Positions 1 through 11,525 are shown, counted from the first letter of the stretch. The stretch: 64,000 nucleotides of DNA from Streptomyces ortus (GCF_026341275.1 NZ_JAIFZO010000002.1:3201264-3265263); one strand, 5' to 3'. The notes: generated by a model not told the origin, from the sequence alone. Made by a program: numbers and translations.

Positions 1-2030
<2,030 letters not shown>

Positions 2031-2085
2031 GGGCGGAGCCTCCTCGGCACAGTGAGAGGTGGAGCGGGGTGGGTCGGGGTGGTGG

Positions 2086-3534
2086 TCAGGACGGTTCGGG
2101 AAGGGACAGCCGACGGACCGCTGCCATCGGCACGGGCAGCCAGTCGGGCCGGTGCCGTGCCTCGTACACGACCTCGTAGATCGCCTTGTCGGTCTCGTAC
2201 GCGCGCAGCAGCACCGGATCCGTCCGCGGATCACGCCCGCCGGCCTCGGCGTAACCGGAGCAGTACGCGGCCCGGCACGCGTCCGCCCAGCCGGGCACGG
2301 CGGACCCCTGGGTGCCCGCCGCCCGGAGCGAGTGCGCGGCGTAGTCGAAGGAGCGGAGCATGCCGGCCACGTCCCGCGCGGTCGGCTGGGGCAGGCGCCG
2401 CTCGGCGAGCGGCTTGGAGGGCTCGCCCTCGAAGTCGATCAGCGACCAGTTTCCGGACGGCGACCGCAGACACTGGCCCAGATGCAGGTCGCCGTGGATC
2501 CGCTGGGCCGTCCACGTCCGGCCCTCGCCCGCCAGATCGGCGAGCGCGTCGAACGCGGACCGCAGCCCCGGCGCGTACGGCAGCAGTGAGGGCACCGTCT
2601 GGACGGCCGCCGTCAGCCGCTCGGTCATGCCCTCCACCAGTAGTTCCATCTGCGCGCGTCCCATGGTCACCTCGGGCAGCGCACGGGCCAGCGCGGTGTG
2701 CACCTCGGCCGTGGCCCGGCCGAGCGCCCGCGCCGCACCGCCGAAGTCCTCACCCTTGGCGAGCTCGCGCAGGGCCAGGTCCCAGCCGTCCGTGGCGCCC
2801 TGGAGGAAGGGCTGCAGGACACCGAGGACGTACGGGTCGCCCGGCTCGCCCATGCCGACGGGGTCGTCGGCCAGCTCCGCGAGCATCCAGCCGGCCGGTG
2901 CCGGGACCCGTGCGCAGCCCTCGCGGGCCAGCGCCAGCGGCAGCTCCAGATCGGGGTTGACCCCGGGCACGATCCGGCGCAGCAGCTTCAGGATGAACGT
3001 ATCTCCATAGACGAGGGAGGAGTTCGACTGCTCGGCGGTCACCAGGCGCGGCACCAGATCGCCCCGGATCTCCTGCGCCAGGTCCCGCTCGAAGCGCAGC
3101 TCGCCGATGTGCGCCTGTTTCCGCAGAGCCTCCAGGAGGACATCGGCGGGCCGCGGGTCGTGCAGGGCCTCGTACACGGTCAGTCCGGCCAGGGGTCCCT
3201 GCGTCGGATGGCCGATCAGCGCGGGCGCCAGCCGGGGCGGCAGTGTCTCGCGCACGCCGAGCAGCAGTTGGTAGCAGTCGGCCGGATGCGCGGGTGCGCT
3301 CTGTGTGGGCACGAGCGGCTGATGGGCCCGTACGAGCAGGTGGAGCAGACCGAGCCGGGAGTTCAGTGGCAGCACCTCGGTCGCCGAGACCAGGGAGAAC
3401 CCGGTGACGGGACGGCCTTTGCCCGCGAACCACCGCTGCCGTGGAAGCCACTCGCGAAGCAGTGGATCGAGGGACGCGAGAAGGCCGGGGCTCGTCGAAG
3501 CGGAATGCGCTGAGCGGATGACTGCTTCGGACAT
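2086..3534 (-). CDS. mak: Maltokinase (ATP-dependent, forms maltose-1-phosphate)
   Basis: Phosphorylates maltose with ATP to alpha-maltose-1-phosphate, the GlgE donor. The 482-aa product has the family N-terminus LPRQRWFAGKGR near residue 30, then an aminoglycoside-phosphotransferase-like lobe with the catalytic loop IHGDLHLGQCL and metal-binding segment SLIDFEGEP. Length is normal for Mak/Pep2. The ATG start has an AAAGGA box ~9 nt upstream. It sits between treS (117-bp gap holding a GC hairpin) and glgB. In other actinobacteria TreS and Mak form a complex or fusion, so the gap with a hairpin is a possible point of differential expression. Cytosolic. Confidence 0.93.
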   Translation of the reverse strand: MSEAVIRSAHSASTSPGLLASLDPLLREWLPRQRWFAGKGRPVTGFSLVSATEVLPLNSRLGLLHLLVRAHQPLVPTQSAPAHPADCYQLLLGVRETLPPRLAPALIGHPTQGPLAGLTVYEALHDPRPADVLLEALRKQAHIGELRFERDLAQEIRGDLVPRLVTAEQSNSSLVYGDTFILKLLRRIVPGVNPDLELPLALAREGCARVPAPAGWMLAELADDPVGMGEPGDPYVLGVLQPFLQGATDGWDLALRELAKGEDFGGAARALGRATAEVHTALARALPEVTMGRAQMELLVEGMTERLTAAVQTVPSLLPYAPGLRSAFDALADLAGEGRTWTAQRIHGDLHLGQCLRSPSGNWSLIDFEGEPSKPLAERRLPQPTARDVAGMLRSFDYAAHSLRAAGTQGSAVPGWADACRAAYCSGYAEAGGRDPRTDPVLLRAYETDKAIYEVVYEARHRPDWLPVPMAAVRRLSLPEPS

Positions 3535-3584
3535 TGGCGTCGCGTCCTTTCCCCGGAGTCGGGGTGTTACTACTGCGTGCCCAG

Positions 3585-3610
3585 GGCGGGGCGGGGGAAA
3601 CCGCCCCGCC
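3585..3610 (-). promoter_or_regulatory. Intercistronic GC hairpin between treS and mak
   Basis: Perfect 10-bp inverted repeat GGCGGGGCGG / CCGCCCCGCC with a 6-nt spacer, inside the 117-bp treS-mak gap. It has no T-run, so it could be a partial terminator, an mRNA-stabilising 3' structure or a processing site that sets TreS above Mak. The structure is seen; the function is inference. Confidence 0.5.
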
Positions 3611-3651
3611 GTCCGTTGTGAGTGCCCGTCCGGGGCTTTCGCAACCCCCCT

Positions 3652-5352
3652 CTAGACGGCGTCCTTGCGGAGGCGGAACCAGTAGAAGCCGTGGCCGGCG
3701 AGGGTGAGGAGGTAGGGGAGTTCGCCGATGGCGGGGAAGCGGACGCCGCCGATGAGTTCGACGGGGTGGCGTCCGTTGAAGGTCTGGAGGTCGAGTTCGG
3801 TGGGCTGGGCGAAGCGGGAGAAGTTGTGGACGCACAGGACGAGGTCGTCCTTGTATTCGCGCAGGAAGGCGATGACGGCGGGGTTGGAGGAGGGGAGTTC
3901 GGTGTAGGTGCCCAGGCCGAAGGCGGGGTTCTGTTTGCGGATTTCGATCATGCGGCGGGTCCAGTGGAGCAGGCTGGAGGGGTTGCTCATGGAGGCTTCG
4001 ACGTTGGTGACCTGGTAGCCGTGGACGGGGTCCATGATCGTGGGGAGGTAGAGGCGTCCGGGGTCGCAGGAGGAGAAGCCGGCGTTGCGGTCGGGGGTCC
4101 ACTGCATGGGGGTGCGTACGGCGTCGCGGTCGCCGAGCCAGATGTTGTCGCCCATGCCGATTTCGTCGCCGTAGTAGAGGATCGGTGAGCCGGGCAGGGA
4201 GAGCAGGAGTGCGGTGAAGAGTTCGATCTGGTTGCGGTCGTTGTCGAGGAGGGTGGCCAGGCGGCGGCGGATGCCGATGTTGGCGCGCATGCGGGGGTCT
4301 TTGGCGTATTCGGCGTACATGTAGTCGCGTTCTTCGTCGGTGACCATTTCGAGGGTGAGCTCGTCGTGGTTGCGGAGGAAGATGCCCCATTGGCAGCCGG
4401 AGGGGATGGCGGGGGTTTTCGCGAGGATTTCTGATACGGGGTAGCGGGATTCGCGGCGGACGGCCATGAAGATGCGGGGCATGACGGGGAAGTGGAATGC
4501 CATGTGGCATTCGTCGCCGCCGGCGGTGTAGTCGCCGAAGTAGTCGACGACGTCTTCGGGCCATTGGTTGGCTTCGGCGAGGAGGACGGTGTCGGGGTAG
4601 TGGGCGTCGATTTCGGCGCGGACTTGTTTGAGGATCTGGTGGGTGGCGGGGAGGTTTTCGCAGTCGGTGCCCTCTTCGGCGAAGAGGTAGGGGACGGCGT
4701 CGAGGCGGAAGCCGTCGATGCCGAGGTCGAGCCAGAAGCGGAGGGCGGAGATGATTTCTTCGACGACGGCGGGGTTTTCGAAGTTGAGGTCGGGTTGGTG
4801 GGAGAAGAAGCGGTGGAAGTAGTACTGCTTGCGGATGGGGTCGAAGGTCCAGTTGGAGGCTTCGGTGTCGACGAAGATGATGCGGGCGTCGGCGTATTGC
4901 TGGTCGTCGTCGGCCCACATGTAGTAGTCGCCGTAGGGGCCGGTGGGGTCGTTGCGGGAGGCCTGGAACCAGGGGTGCTGGTCGCTGGTGTGGTTCATGA
5001 CGAAGTCGATGATGACGCGCATGCCGCGTTGGTGGGCGGCGTCGACGAATTCGACGAAGTCGGCGAGGTCGCCGAATTCGGGGAGGACGGCGGTGTAGTC
5101 GGAGACGTCGTAGCCGCCGTCGCGGAGGGGGGATTTGAAGAAGGGGGGCAGCCAGAGGCAGTCGACGCCGAGCCATTGGAGGTAGTCGAGTTTGGCGGTG
5201 AGGCCTTTGAGGTCGCCGATGCCGTCGCCGTTGCTGTCCTGGAAGGAGCGGACGAGGACTTCGTAGAAGACGGCGCGTTTGAACCATTCGGGGTCGCGGT
5301 CCTTGGCGGGGGTGTCTTCGAACTTGTCTTCGACGGGTTCGTTGACGGTCAT
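3652..5352 (-). CDS. treS: Trehalose synthase / maltose alpha-D-glucosyltransferase TreS
   Basis: Interconverts trehalose and maltose, feeding maltose to maltokinase. The 566-aa GH13 protein shows SFQDSNGDGIGDLKGL, the (beta/alpha)8 motifs IIDFVMNHTSDQHPWF, GFRLDAVPYLF (nucleophile Asp), LLAEANQWPE (acid/base Glu) and LRNHDELTLE. Its ATG overlaps the glgE stop by 4 nt, implying translational coupling. There is no fused maltokinase domain; mak is separate downstream. Codon use is odd: Glu and Gln are mostly GAA and CAA while other codons end in C, unlike the GAG/CAG-rich neighbours. Identification is firm. Confidence 0.95.
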   Translation of the reverse strand: MTVNEPVEDKFEDTPAKDRDPEWFKRAVFYEVLVRSFQDSNGDGIGDLKGLTAKLDYLQWLGVDCLWLPPFFKSPLRDGGYDVSDYTAVLPEFGDLADFVEFVDAAHQRGMRVIIDFVMNHTSDQHPWFQASRNDPTGPYGDYYMWADDDQQYADARIIFVDTEASNWTFDPIRKQYYFHRFFSHQPDLNFENPAVVEEIISALRFWLDLGIDGFRLDAVPYLFAEEGTDCENLPATHQILKQVRAEIDAHYPDTVLLAEANQWPEDVVDYFGDYTAGGDECHMAFHFPVMPRIFMAVRRESRYPVSEILAKTPAIPSGCQWGIFLRNHDELTLEMVTDEERDYMYAEYAKDPRMRANIGIRRRLATLLDNDRNQIELFTALLLSLPGSPILYYGDEIGMGDNIWLGDRDAVRTPMQWTPDRNAGFSSCDPGRLYLPTIMDPVHGYQVTNVEASMSNPSSLLHWTRRMIEIRKQNPAFGLGTYTELPSSNPAVIAFLREYKDDLVLCVHNFSRFAQPTELDLQTFNGRHPVELIGGVRFPAIGELPYLLTLAGHGFYWFRLRKDAV

Positions 5353-7574
5353 GTGGGTGACCCTCCGGTGGGCGGTGAGGACGGTCGCAGGACGGTCAGT
5401 ACGTGTGCGGCCCGGTCGCCGGGCGTCAGGCGTACGTAGTTGGTCCTGCCCCAGGGGTAGATCTCGCCGGAGAGCTCGTCGCGCACCGGGAGTGAGTCGT
5501 GCCAGTCGAGGCCGAGTCGTGGCATGTCCAACGAGACCGTGGCTTCCTGGGTGTGGTGGGGGTCGAGGTTCACGACCACCAGAACCGTGTTCGATCCGCG
5601 TGCGTCCGTGACCGACTTGGAGTACGCGAGCACCGCCTCCTTGTCCGTGTGATGGAAATGCAGGTCACGCAGTTTTCGAAGGGCGGGGCTACGGCGTCTG
5701 ATCGCATTGAGCTCGGCGATCAGGGGCGCGATGCTACGGCCCTCTCGCTCTGCCGACTCCCAGTCTCGCGGACGTAGTTGGTACTTTTCGGAGTTCAGGT
5801 ATTCTTCGCTGCCGTCGCGCACCGGCACGCCTTCGCACAGCTCGAATCCGCTGTAGACACCCCAGGTCGGAGAGAGTGTCGCGGCCAGTACCGCGCGCAG
5901 TTCGAAGGCGGCCCGGCCGCCGTGCTGCAGGAACTCGTGCAGGATGTCGGGGGTGTTGACGAAGAAGTTGGGCCGCATGTGGGAGGCCGCGTCACCGGAG
6001 AGTTCGGTGAGGTATTCGGTCAGTTCCTCTTTGGTGTTGCGCCAGGTGAAATAGGTGTAGGACTGCTGGAAACCGATCGCGCCGAGCGTGTGCATCATCG
6101 CCGGGCGGGTGAACGCCTCGGCCAGGAAGATCACGTCCGGGTCGGTGCGATTGATCTCCCCGATCACCTCTTCCCAGAAGATGACCGGTTTCGTATGCGG
6201 ATTGTCGACCCGGAAGATCCGTACGCCATGGCCCATCCAGAACCGCAGCACCCTGAGTGTCTCCCGCACCAGGCCCGCCATGTCCTTGTCGAAGGCGATC
6301 GGATAGATGTCCTGGTACTTCTTCGGCGGGTTCTCCGCGTAAGCGATCGTGCCGTCGGAGCGGTGGTGGAACCACTCCGGATGCTTCTCCACCCACGGGT
6401 GGTCGGGTGAGCACTGGAGCGCGAAGTCGAGCGCGATCTCCAGGTCCAGTTCCGCGGCGCGGCGGACGAAGTCGTCGAAGTCGTCGATCGTGCCGAGGTC
6501 GGGGTGGACGGCGTCGTGCCCGCCCTCCGGTGAGCCGATCGCCCACGGCACCCCGACGTCGTGCGGGCCGGGGTCCAGGGTGTTGTTGGGGCCCTTGCGG
6601 AAGGTCGTGCCGATGGGGTGGATCGGCGGCAGGTAGACGACGTCGAAGCCCATGCCGGCGATCGCGGGCAGCCGCCGGGCCGCCGTCTTGAACGTACCGC
6701 TGACCGGTGGCTTTCCTGGCTCTACCACCGCGCCCTCCGAGCGCGGGAAGAACTCGTACCAGGAACCGAACAGCGCCCGCTCGCGCTCGACCTGGAGGGT
6801 CAGCGGGTCGGCGGCGGTGACCAGCTCGCGCAAGGGGTGGCGGGCGAGGACATGGTTCACGTCGGGGGTGAGCGCGGCGGCCAGCCGGGCCGCCGGGGGA
6901 CGGCCCGTGTCGCGCAAAGCCTCCACGGCGTCGAGGATCGCCGCCCGTCGGCCCTTGCTCTTCGGCACCCCGGCCGCGGCACGCTCGTACAGCAGCGCGC
7001 CCTCCTCCAGGACCAGTTCGGTGTCCATGCCCGCCGGGATCTTGATCCGGGCGTGGTGGCGCCAGGTGGTGACCGGATCACTCCAGGCCTCCACGGTGTA
7101 CGTCCACAGGCCGGGCGCCGGTACGGAGACAGTGGCGCCCCAGCGGTCCGTGCCGGGTGCGAGTTCGCGCAGGGGTGTCCAGGGGCCCGTGCGGCCCTCG
7201 GGGCCCCGCAGGACGACGTTCGCGGCGACCGCGTCGTGGCCCTCCCGGAAGACCGTCGCGGAGATCTCGAAGGACTCTCCCACCACGGCCTTGGCGGGGC
7301 GCCGGCCGCCCAGGACGAGCGGACGTACGTCCAGGACGGGGATGCGGCCGATCACGGGGGTGCTCACGAAGGTGCTTTCGGGGGTGGGGGCGGGGGCCGC
7401 GGGGGCGGCCCGCTCGGGGCCGGACACCGTGGCCCTGGTCGGTTCCGCCGGATTCGCCCGCTCGGCGGTCCGGGTCTTCGGTGCCGGTGGGCGGTCCGCT
7501 TTCTCCCCCGGATCCGGGGGTGGTGTGATGCCGGGCGTCGGGGGTGGTGACGGCTGGTGGTGCTTGGCGGGCAT
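5349..7574 (-). CDS. glgE: Alpha-1,4-glucan:maltose-1-phosphate maltosyltransferase GlgE
   Basis: Transfers maltosyl units from alpha-maltose-1-phosphate to the non-reducing end of alpha-1,4-glucan; the defining enzyme of the GlgE pathway (GH13_3). The product is 741 aa. The chosen ATG has an AGGAG box 5 nt upstream; a TTG 21 nt earlier is in frame but worse placed. A Pro-rich tail of ~70 residues is probably disordered. The core follows: FEISATVFREGHDA (beta-domain), VYLPPIHPIGTTFRKG, VRIFRVDNPHTKP (nucleophile Asp) and IFLAEAFTRPAM (acid/base Glu). It is first in the operon and overlaps treS by 4 nt. Some rare codons (CTA, AGA) occur near the C-terminus. Confidence 0.95.
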   Translation of the reverse strand: MPAKHHQPSPPPTPGITPPPDPGEKADRPPAPKTRTAERANPAEPTRATVSGPERAAPAAPAPTPESTFVSTPVIGRIPVLDVRPLVLGGRRPAKAVVGESFEISATVFREGHDAVAANVVLRGPEGRTGPWTPLRELAPGTDRWGATVSVPAPGLWTYTVEAWSDPVTTWRHHARIKIPAGMDTELVLEEGALLYERAAAGVPKSKGRRAAILDAVEALRDTGRPPAARLAAALTPDVNHVLARHPLRELVTAADPLTLQVERERALFGSWYEFFPRSEGAVVEPGKPPVSGTFKTAARRLPAIAGMGFDVVYLPPIHPIGTTFRKGPNNTLDPGPHDVGVPWAIGSPEGGHDAVHPDLGTIDDFDDFVRRAAELDLEIALDFALQCSPDHPWVEKHPEWFHHRSDGTIAYAENPPKKYQDIYPIAFDKDMAGLVRETLRVLRFWMGHGVRIFRVDNPHTKPVIFWEEVIGEINRTDPDVIFLAEAFTRPAMMHTLGAIGFQQSYTYFTWRNTKEELTEYLTELSGDAASHMRPNFFVNTPDILHEFLQHGGRAAFELRAVLAATLSPTWGVYSGFELCEGVPVRDGSEEYLNSEKYQLRPRDWESAEREGRSIAPLIAELNAIRRRSPALRKLRDLHFHHTDKEAVLAYSKSVTDARGSNTVLVVVNLDPHHTQEATVSLDMPRLGLDWHDSLPVRDELSGEIYPWGRTNYVRLTPGDRAAHVLTVLRPSSPPTGGSPT

Positions 7575-7691
7575 GACCGCTCCTGTCCGCGTCAACGTGG
7601 GTGGGCGGATGAGAGTGTGGGGAGGTGGTTCCTGTAGTGCGTACCGAGGGAGCCTTCCCTCCCCTTTCGGGTGGGCAATCCGGCACTTTGT

Positions 7692-7720
7692 TAACTACTC
7701 GCGCGTATGTCCACACACAA
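7692..7720 (-). promoter_or_regulatory. Candidate glgE-operon promoter
   Basis: On the minus strand, TTGTGT and TAGTTA are separated by 17 nt, a vegetative-type arrangement ~120 bp upstream of the glgE ATG in the only AT-richer patch of the 257-bp gap. Pattern match only; no transcript data. Confidence 0.3.
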
Positions 7721-7831
7721 GACCGGCCTCGCCCCCGGGGAATCCGCCACTGATGTGCGATGCGTCTACTGATCCTTGAAGCATCTACCCGGGATTCGCG
7801 GGACGAGACCGGTCGATGAACGAGTACTTGG

Positions 7832-8650
7832 TCAAAAGTCGCTGACCTGCAAGAGCTTGTCGGGGGAGGCCGGTCCCACGTCCGACAGCTCCCCGGCGGC
7901 GGCCCGGTCGACGAGGGCTTCGCCGACCTCCGCCGGGGTCGCCGAGGGATGATCGGCGAGATACGGCGCGACCGCGCCGGCGCCATGGGGCGACGCCATC
8001 GAGGTACCGGAGAAGGCCGCCGTACCGGAGTCGCCGGAGTGCGAGGCGGAGGTGACGTCCACGCCCGGCGCGAACAGGTCGAGCCGCGCGCCCCAGTTGG
8101 AGAAGTACGCCCTGGCGTCCTGCCGGTCGCTCGCCCCGACCGTGTTCGCCTCCTCGACGCGGGCCGGTGAGACGAGGTCCGCCGGGCCGTCGTCGTTGCC
8201 GGCCGCGACCGTGTACGTGACGCCGGACGCGATGGAGTCGCGTACGGCGGCGTCCAACCGCGGGTCCGGGGGACCGCCCAGGCTCGGATCGGCGACGACG
8301 CTCACCGTGGCGTCCCGGGCGACCGAGGCGACCCGGGGGTCGGCGGCCAGGCGGCGCGCCTGCCGCTCGCCGGCCCGCACCGCGTAGCCGTTGAGCGCCG
8401 TGCTGCAGGTGTGGCTTGTTCTCGCTCCGTACGTGGTGGCGACCGCCCTGCCCGCCTTCGACGGAGCCTTCGTGGCCGCCTTGAGCGTCACGATGTAACT
8501 GCCGCCGACGGAGCCGGCTCCCGCACTGCCGGTGATCCGGCCCTCGTGCGCGGCGTGCGCGGGCAGGGCGGGAGCCGAGACCGCCGCGGCCGTCAGGACC
8601 GCGGTCACCCCTCCCGCCCGGTGCAGCCGCCGTGTGCGCGTCACTCGCAT
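7832..8650 (-). pseudogene. S8 (subtilisin-like) peptidase with catalytic Asp and His segments deleted
   Basis: The 272-aa reading frame is intact, with a good GAGGGGAG box before the ATG and a signal peptide (MRVTRTRRLHRAGG then a hydrophobic stretch, cut near ALPAHA). An inhibitor-I9 propeptide follows, seen as SYIVTLKAATK, STALNGYAVRAGERQARRL and DPRVASVARDATVSV. It then jumps straight to the late catalytic domain: VADPSLGG, TYTVAAGNDD (oxyanion Asn) and FSGTSMASPHGAGA (Ser). The ~120 residues that carry the D-T-G and H-G-T-H motifs in streptomycete S8 enzymes are absent, and the usual V after SPH is G. It cannot be a normal serine protease. It is either a decaying gene held in frame or a secreted inhibitor-like pseudoenzyme. 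Confidence 0.8.
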
Positions 8651-8865
8651 GGTGTGCGCTCCCCTCGTCGACATGCGGCAGCCTCTCGTGCGGTGCGAAC
8701 CCCCACAAGGCCGCACGGCGGGGCGGAATCGGCCATACCGTCCACGCGTCCCGGCCGATCGCGCCCCCCACCGGACCCGCAGTGCGCCACCGAGCCCCGG
8801 CACGGCACTCCGCGGAACGCTCCACGCCGCTACCGTCGTGGGTGACGTCCGTACGTCCTTGGTGA

Positions 8866-8895
8866 CACGCCCTTTGTGAACACGCCCTTTGTGAA
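8866..8895 (+). repeat. 15-bp perfect tandem duplication before glgP
   Basis: CACGCCCTTTGTGAA occurs twice back to back, ending 11 nt before the glgP GTG. The second copy reaches the start of the likely ribosome binding region (AAGGTGGAAG). It may be replication slippage or a short repeated leader element affecting initiation. Confidence 0.75.
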
Positions 8896-8906
8896 GGTGG
8901 AAGCCC

Positions 8907-11525
8907 GTGAAGGCCATCCGCAGGTTCACCGTGCGTCCCGTACTCCCGGAAGCCCTCCACCCCCTCAGCGATCTGGCGCGCAACCTGCGCTGGTCCTGGC
9001 ATGCCGAGACCCGTGACCTCTTCCAGTCCGTGGACCCCGAACGCTGGACCGCCTCCGGCTGCGATCCCGTACAGCTCCTCGGGAGCGTGTCGTCCGGACG
9101 GCTGGCCCAGCTGGCCGGCGACCGAAGGTTCCTCAGGCGGCTGTCCGCCGCCGCCGACGACCTCAACGACTACGTGACGGGGGACCGCTGGTACCAGTCC
9201 CAGCCGCCCGAACTCCCCGCCGCCATCGCCTACTTCTCACCCGAGTTCGGCATCACCGCCGCGCTCCCGCAGTACTCCGGCGGCCTCGGCATCCTCGCCG
9301 GGGACCATCTCAAGGCCGCCAGCGACCTCGGCGTACCCCTGATCGGCGTCGGACTGCTCTACCGGCACGGCTACTTCCGCCAGTCCCTGTCCCGGGACGG
9401 CTGGCAGCAGGAGCACTATCCCGTCCTGGACCCCAACGAACTGCCCGTCTCCCTGCTGCGTGAGGCCGACGGCACCCCCTCCCAGGTCTCCCTGGCCCTG
9501 CCCGGCGGTACGGCCCTGCACGCGCGGATCTGGCTGGCCCAGGTCGGCCGGGTGCCCCTGCTGCTGCTCGACTCCGACGTCGAGGAGAACGACCTCGGCG
9601 AGCGCGGCGTCACCGACCGGCTGTACGGCGGCGGCAGCGAGCACCGGCTGCTCCAGGAGATGCTGCTCGGCATCGGCGGGGTGCGGGCCGTGCGCACGTA
9701 CTGCCGGCTCACCGGCCACGCGAAGCCCGAGGTGTTCCACACGAACGAGGGCCACGCGGGCTTCCTCGGCCTGGAGCGCATCCACGAACTGTCCTACGAG
9801 GACCTCGACTTCGAGGCCGCGCTGGAGGCGGTCAGGGCCGGCACCGTCTTCACGACCCACACCCCCGTGCCCGCCGGCATCGACCGCTTCGACCGGGAGC
9901 TGGTGGCCCGCCACTTCGGACCCGACGCGGAACTCCCGCGCATCGACGTCGAACACATCCTGCGCCTCGGCATGGAGACCTACCCGGGCGGCGAGCCGAA
10001 CCTCTTCAACATGGCCGTCATGGGACTGCGGCTCGGCCAGCGCGCGAACGGCGTCTCCGTCCTGCACGGCCAGGTCAGCCGGGAGATGTTCTCGGGCCTG
10101 TGGCCGGGCTTCGACCCGGCCGAGGTCCCCATCACCTCCGTGACGAACGGCGTCCACGCCCCCACCTGGGTGGCCCCCGAGGTGTTCCGGCTCGGCGCCC
10201 GGCAGATCGGCGCGCAGCGCACCGAGGACGCCCTGACCGTCGGCGGCTCCGACCGCTGGGACGCCGTCGCCGACATCCCCGACCAGGACATCTGGGAGCT
10301 GCGCCGCTCCCTGCGCGAGCAACTGGTGACGGAGGTACGGGAGCGGCTGTACGCGTCCTGGCGGCAGCGGGGCGCGGGGACGGCCGAACTGGGCTGGATC
10401 GACGGCGTACTGGACCCGGACGTCCTGACGATCGGCTTCGCCCGCCGCGTCCCCTCCTACAAACGCCTGACGCTGATGCTGCGGGACCGCGACCGGCTCA
10501 TGGACCTGCTGCTGCACTCCGAGCGGCCCGTGCAGATCGTGGTGGCGGGCAAGGCCCACCCGGCCGACGACGGCGGCAAGCGTCTCGTGCAGGAACTGGT
10601 GCGCTTCGCGGACGACCCGCGCGTACGCCACCGCATCGTCTTCCTCCCCGACTACGGCATGGCGATGGCGCAGAAGCTGTACCCCGGCTGCGACATCTGG
10701 CTCAACAACCCGCTGCGCCCCCTGGAGGCGTGCGGCACCTCCGGCATGAAGGCCGCGCTGAACGGCTGCCTCAACCTGTCGGTCCTGGACGGCTGGTGGG
10801 ACGAATGGTTCCAGCCGGACTTCGGCTGGGCGATCCCCACCGCGGACGGCACCGCGGTCGACGACGACCGCCGCGACGAGCTGGAGGCCGCCGCCCTCTA
10901 CGACCTGCTGGAACAGCGGGTGGCCCCGCGCTTCTACGAACTCGGCCAGGCCGGACTGCCCGACCGCTGGATCGAGATGGTCCGCCAGACCCTCTCCCAC
11001 CTCGGCCCCAAGCTCCTGGCCGGACGCATGGTCCGCGAGTACGTCGAACGCCTCTACACCCCGGCGGCCCTGGCCCACCGCTCCATGGACCACACGTCCG
11101 CGAGGGAGCTCGCGGGGTGGAAGTCGCGGGTGCGGGCGGCCTGGCCGCACATCACGGTCGACCACGTCGAGACGACGGCCGCGACCGCCACGGCCGAACT
11201 GGGCTCGACGCTCTCCCTGCGGGTCCTCGTCGGCCTCGGCGACCTGGCCCCGGACGACGTCGAGGTCCAGGCGGTCTCGGGCCGCGTGGACTCCGAGGAC
11301 CGCATCACGGACGGCACGACGTTCCCGCTGAAACCGGCGGGCGGCCCGGACGCGGAGGGCCGCTGGCTCTACGAGGGCCCGCTCGCCCTCGACCGCACCG
11401 GCCCCTTCGGCTACACGGTCCGCATCCTCCCGGCCCACCGGCTCCTCGCCTCCAACGCGGAACTGGGCCTGGTGGCGGTCCCGGCGGAGGAGCTGGTGGA
11501 GGGAGCGGGGGTGCTGATGCGGTGA
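8907..11525 (+). CDS. glgP: Alpha-glucan (glycogen/maltodextrin) phosphorylase
   Basis: Releases glucose-1-phosphate from alpha-1,4-glucan ends with inorganic phosphate and pyridoxal phosphate. The 872-aa protein is the shorter archaeal/actinobacterial GlgP type, with an N-terminal DUF3417-like segment (LARNLRWSWHAETRDLF). Further motifs are AYFSPEFGI, YSGGLGILAGDHLKAASDLG, FHTNEGHAGFL and, near residue 605, EACGTSGMKAALNG, whose Lys binds PLP. The C-terminal ~120 residues form an accessory beta domain. The GTG start follows AAGGTGGAAG. It is divergent from the glgE operon across the S8 remnant, giving a synthesis/degradation pair for alpha-glucan. Cytosolic. Confidence 0.94.
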   Translation: MKAIRRFTVRPVLPEALHPLSDLARNLRWSWHAETRDLFQSVDPERWTASGCDPVQLLGSVSSGRLAQLAGDRRFLRRLSAAADDLNDYVTGDRWYQSQPPELPAAIAYFSPEFGITAALPQYSGGLGILAGDHLKAASDLGVPLIGVGLLYRHGYFRQSLSRDGWQQEHYPVLDPNELPVSLLREADGTPSQVSLALPGGTALHARIWLAQVGRVPLLLLDSDVEENDLGERGVTDRLYGGGSEHRLLQEMLLGIGGVRAVRTYCRLTGHAKPEVFHTNEGHAGFLGLERIHELSYEDLDFEAALEAVRAGTVFTTHTPVPAGIDRFDRELVARHFGPDAELPRIDVEHILRLGMETYPGGEPNLFNMAVMGLRLGQRANGVSVLHGQVSREMFSGLWPGFDPAEVPITSVTNGVHAPTWVAPEVFRLGARQIGAQRTEDALTVGGSDRWDAVADIPDQDIWELRRSLREQLVTEVRERLYASWRQRGAGTAELGWIDGVLDPDVLTIGFARRVPSYKRLTLMLRDRDRLMDLLLHSERPVQIVVAGKAHPADDGGKRLVQELVRFADDPRVRHRIVFLPDYGMAMAQKLYPGCDIWLNNPLRPLEACGTSGMKAALNGCLNLSVLDGWWDEWFQPDFGWAIPTADGTAVDDDRRDELEAAALYDLLEQRVAPRFYELGQAGLPDRWIEMVRQTLSHLGPKLLAGRMVREYVERLYTPAALAHRSMDHTSARELAGWKSRVRAAWPHITVDHVETTAATATAELGSTLSLRVLVGLGDLAPDDVEVQAVSGRVDSEDRITDGTTFPLKPAGGPDAEGRWLYEGPLALDRTGPFGYTVRILPAHRLLASNAELGLVAVPAEELVEGAGVLMR

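Noticed and set aside
9237..11438. Long minus-strand open frame across glgP
   Set aside because: Shadow of a confidently identified gene with PLP and substrate motifs on the plus strand.
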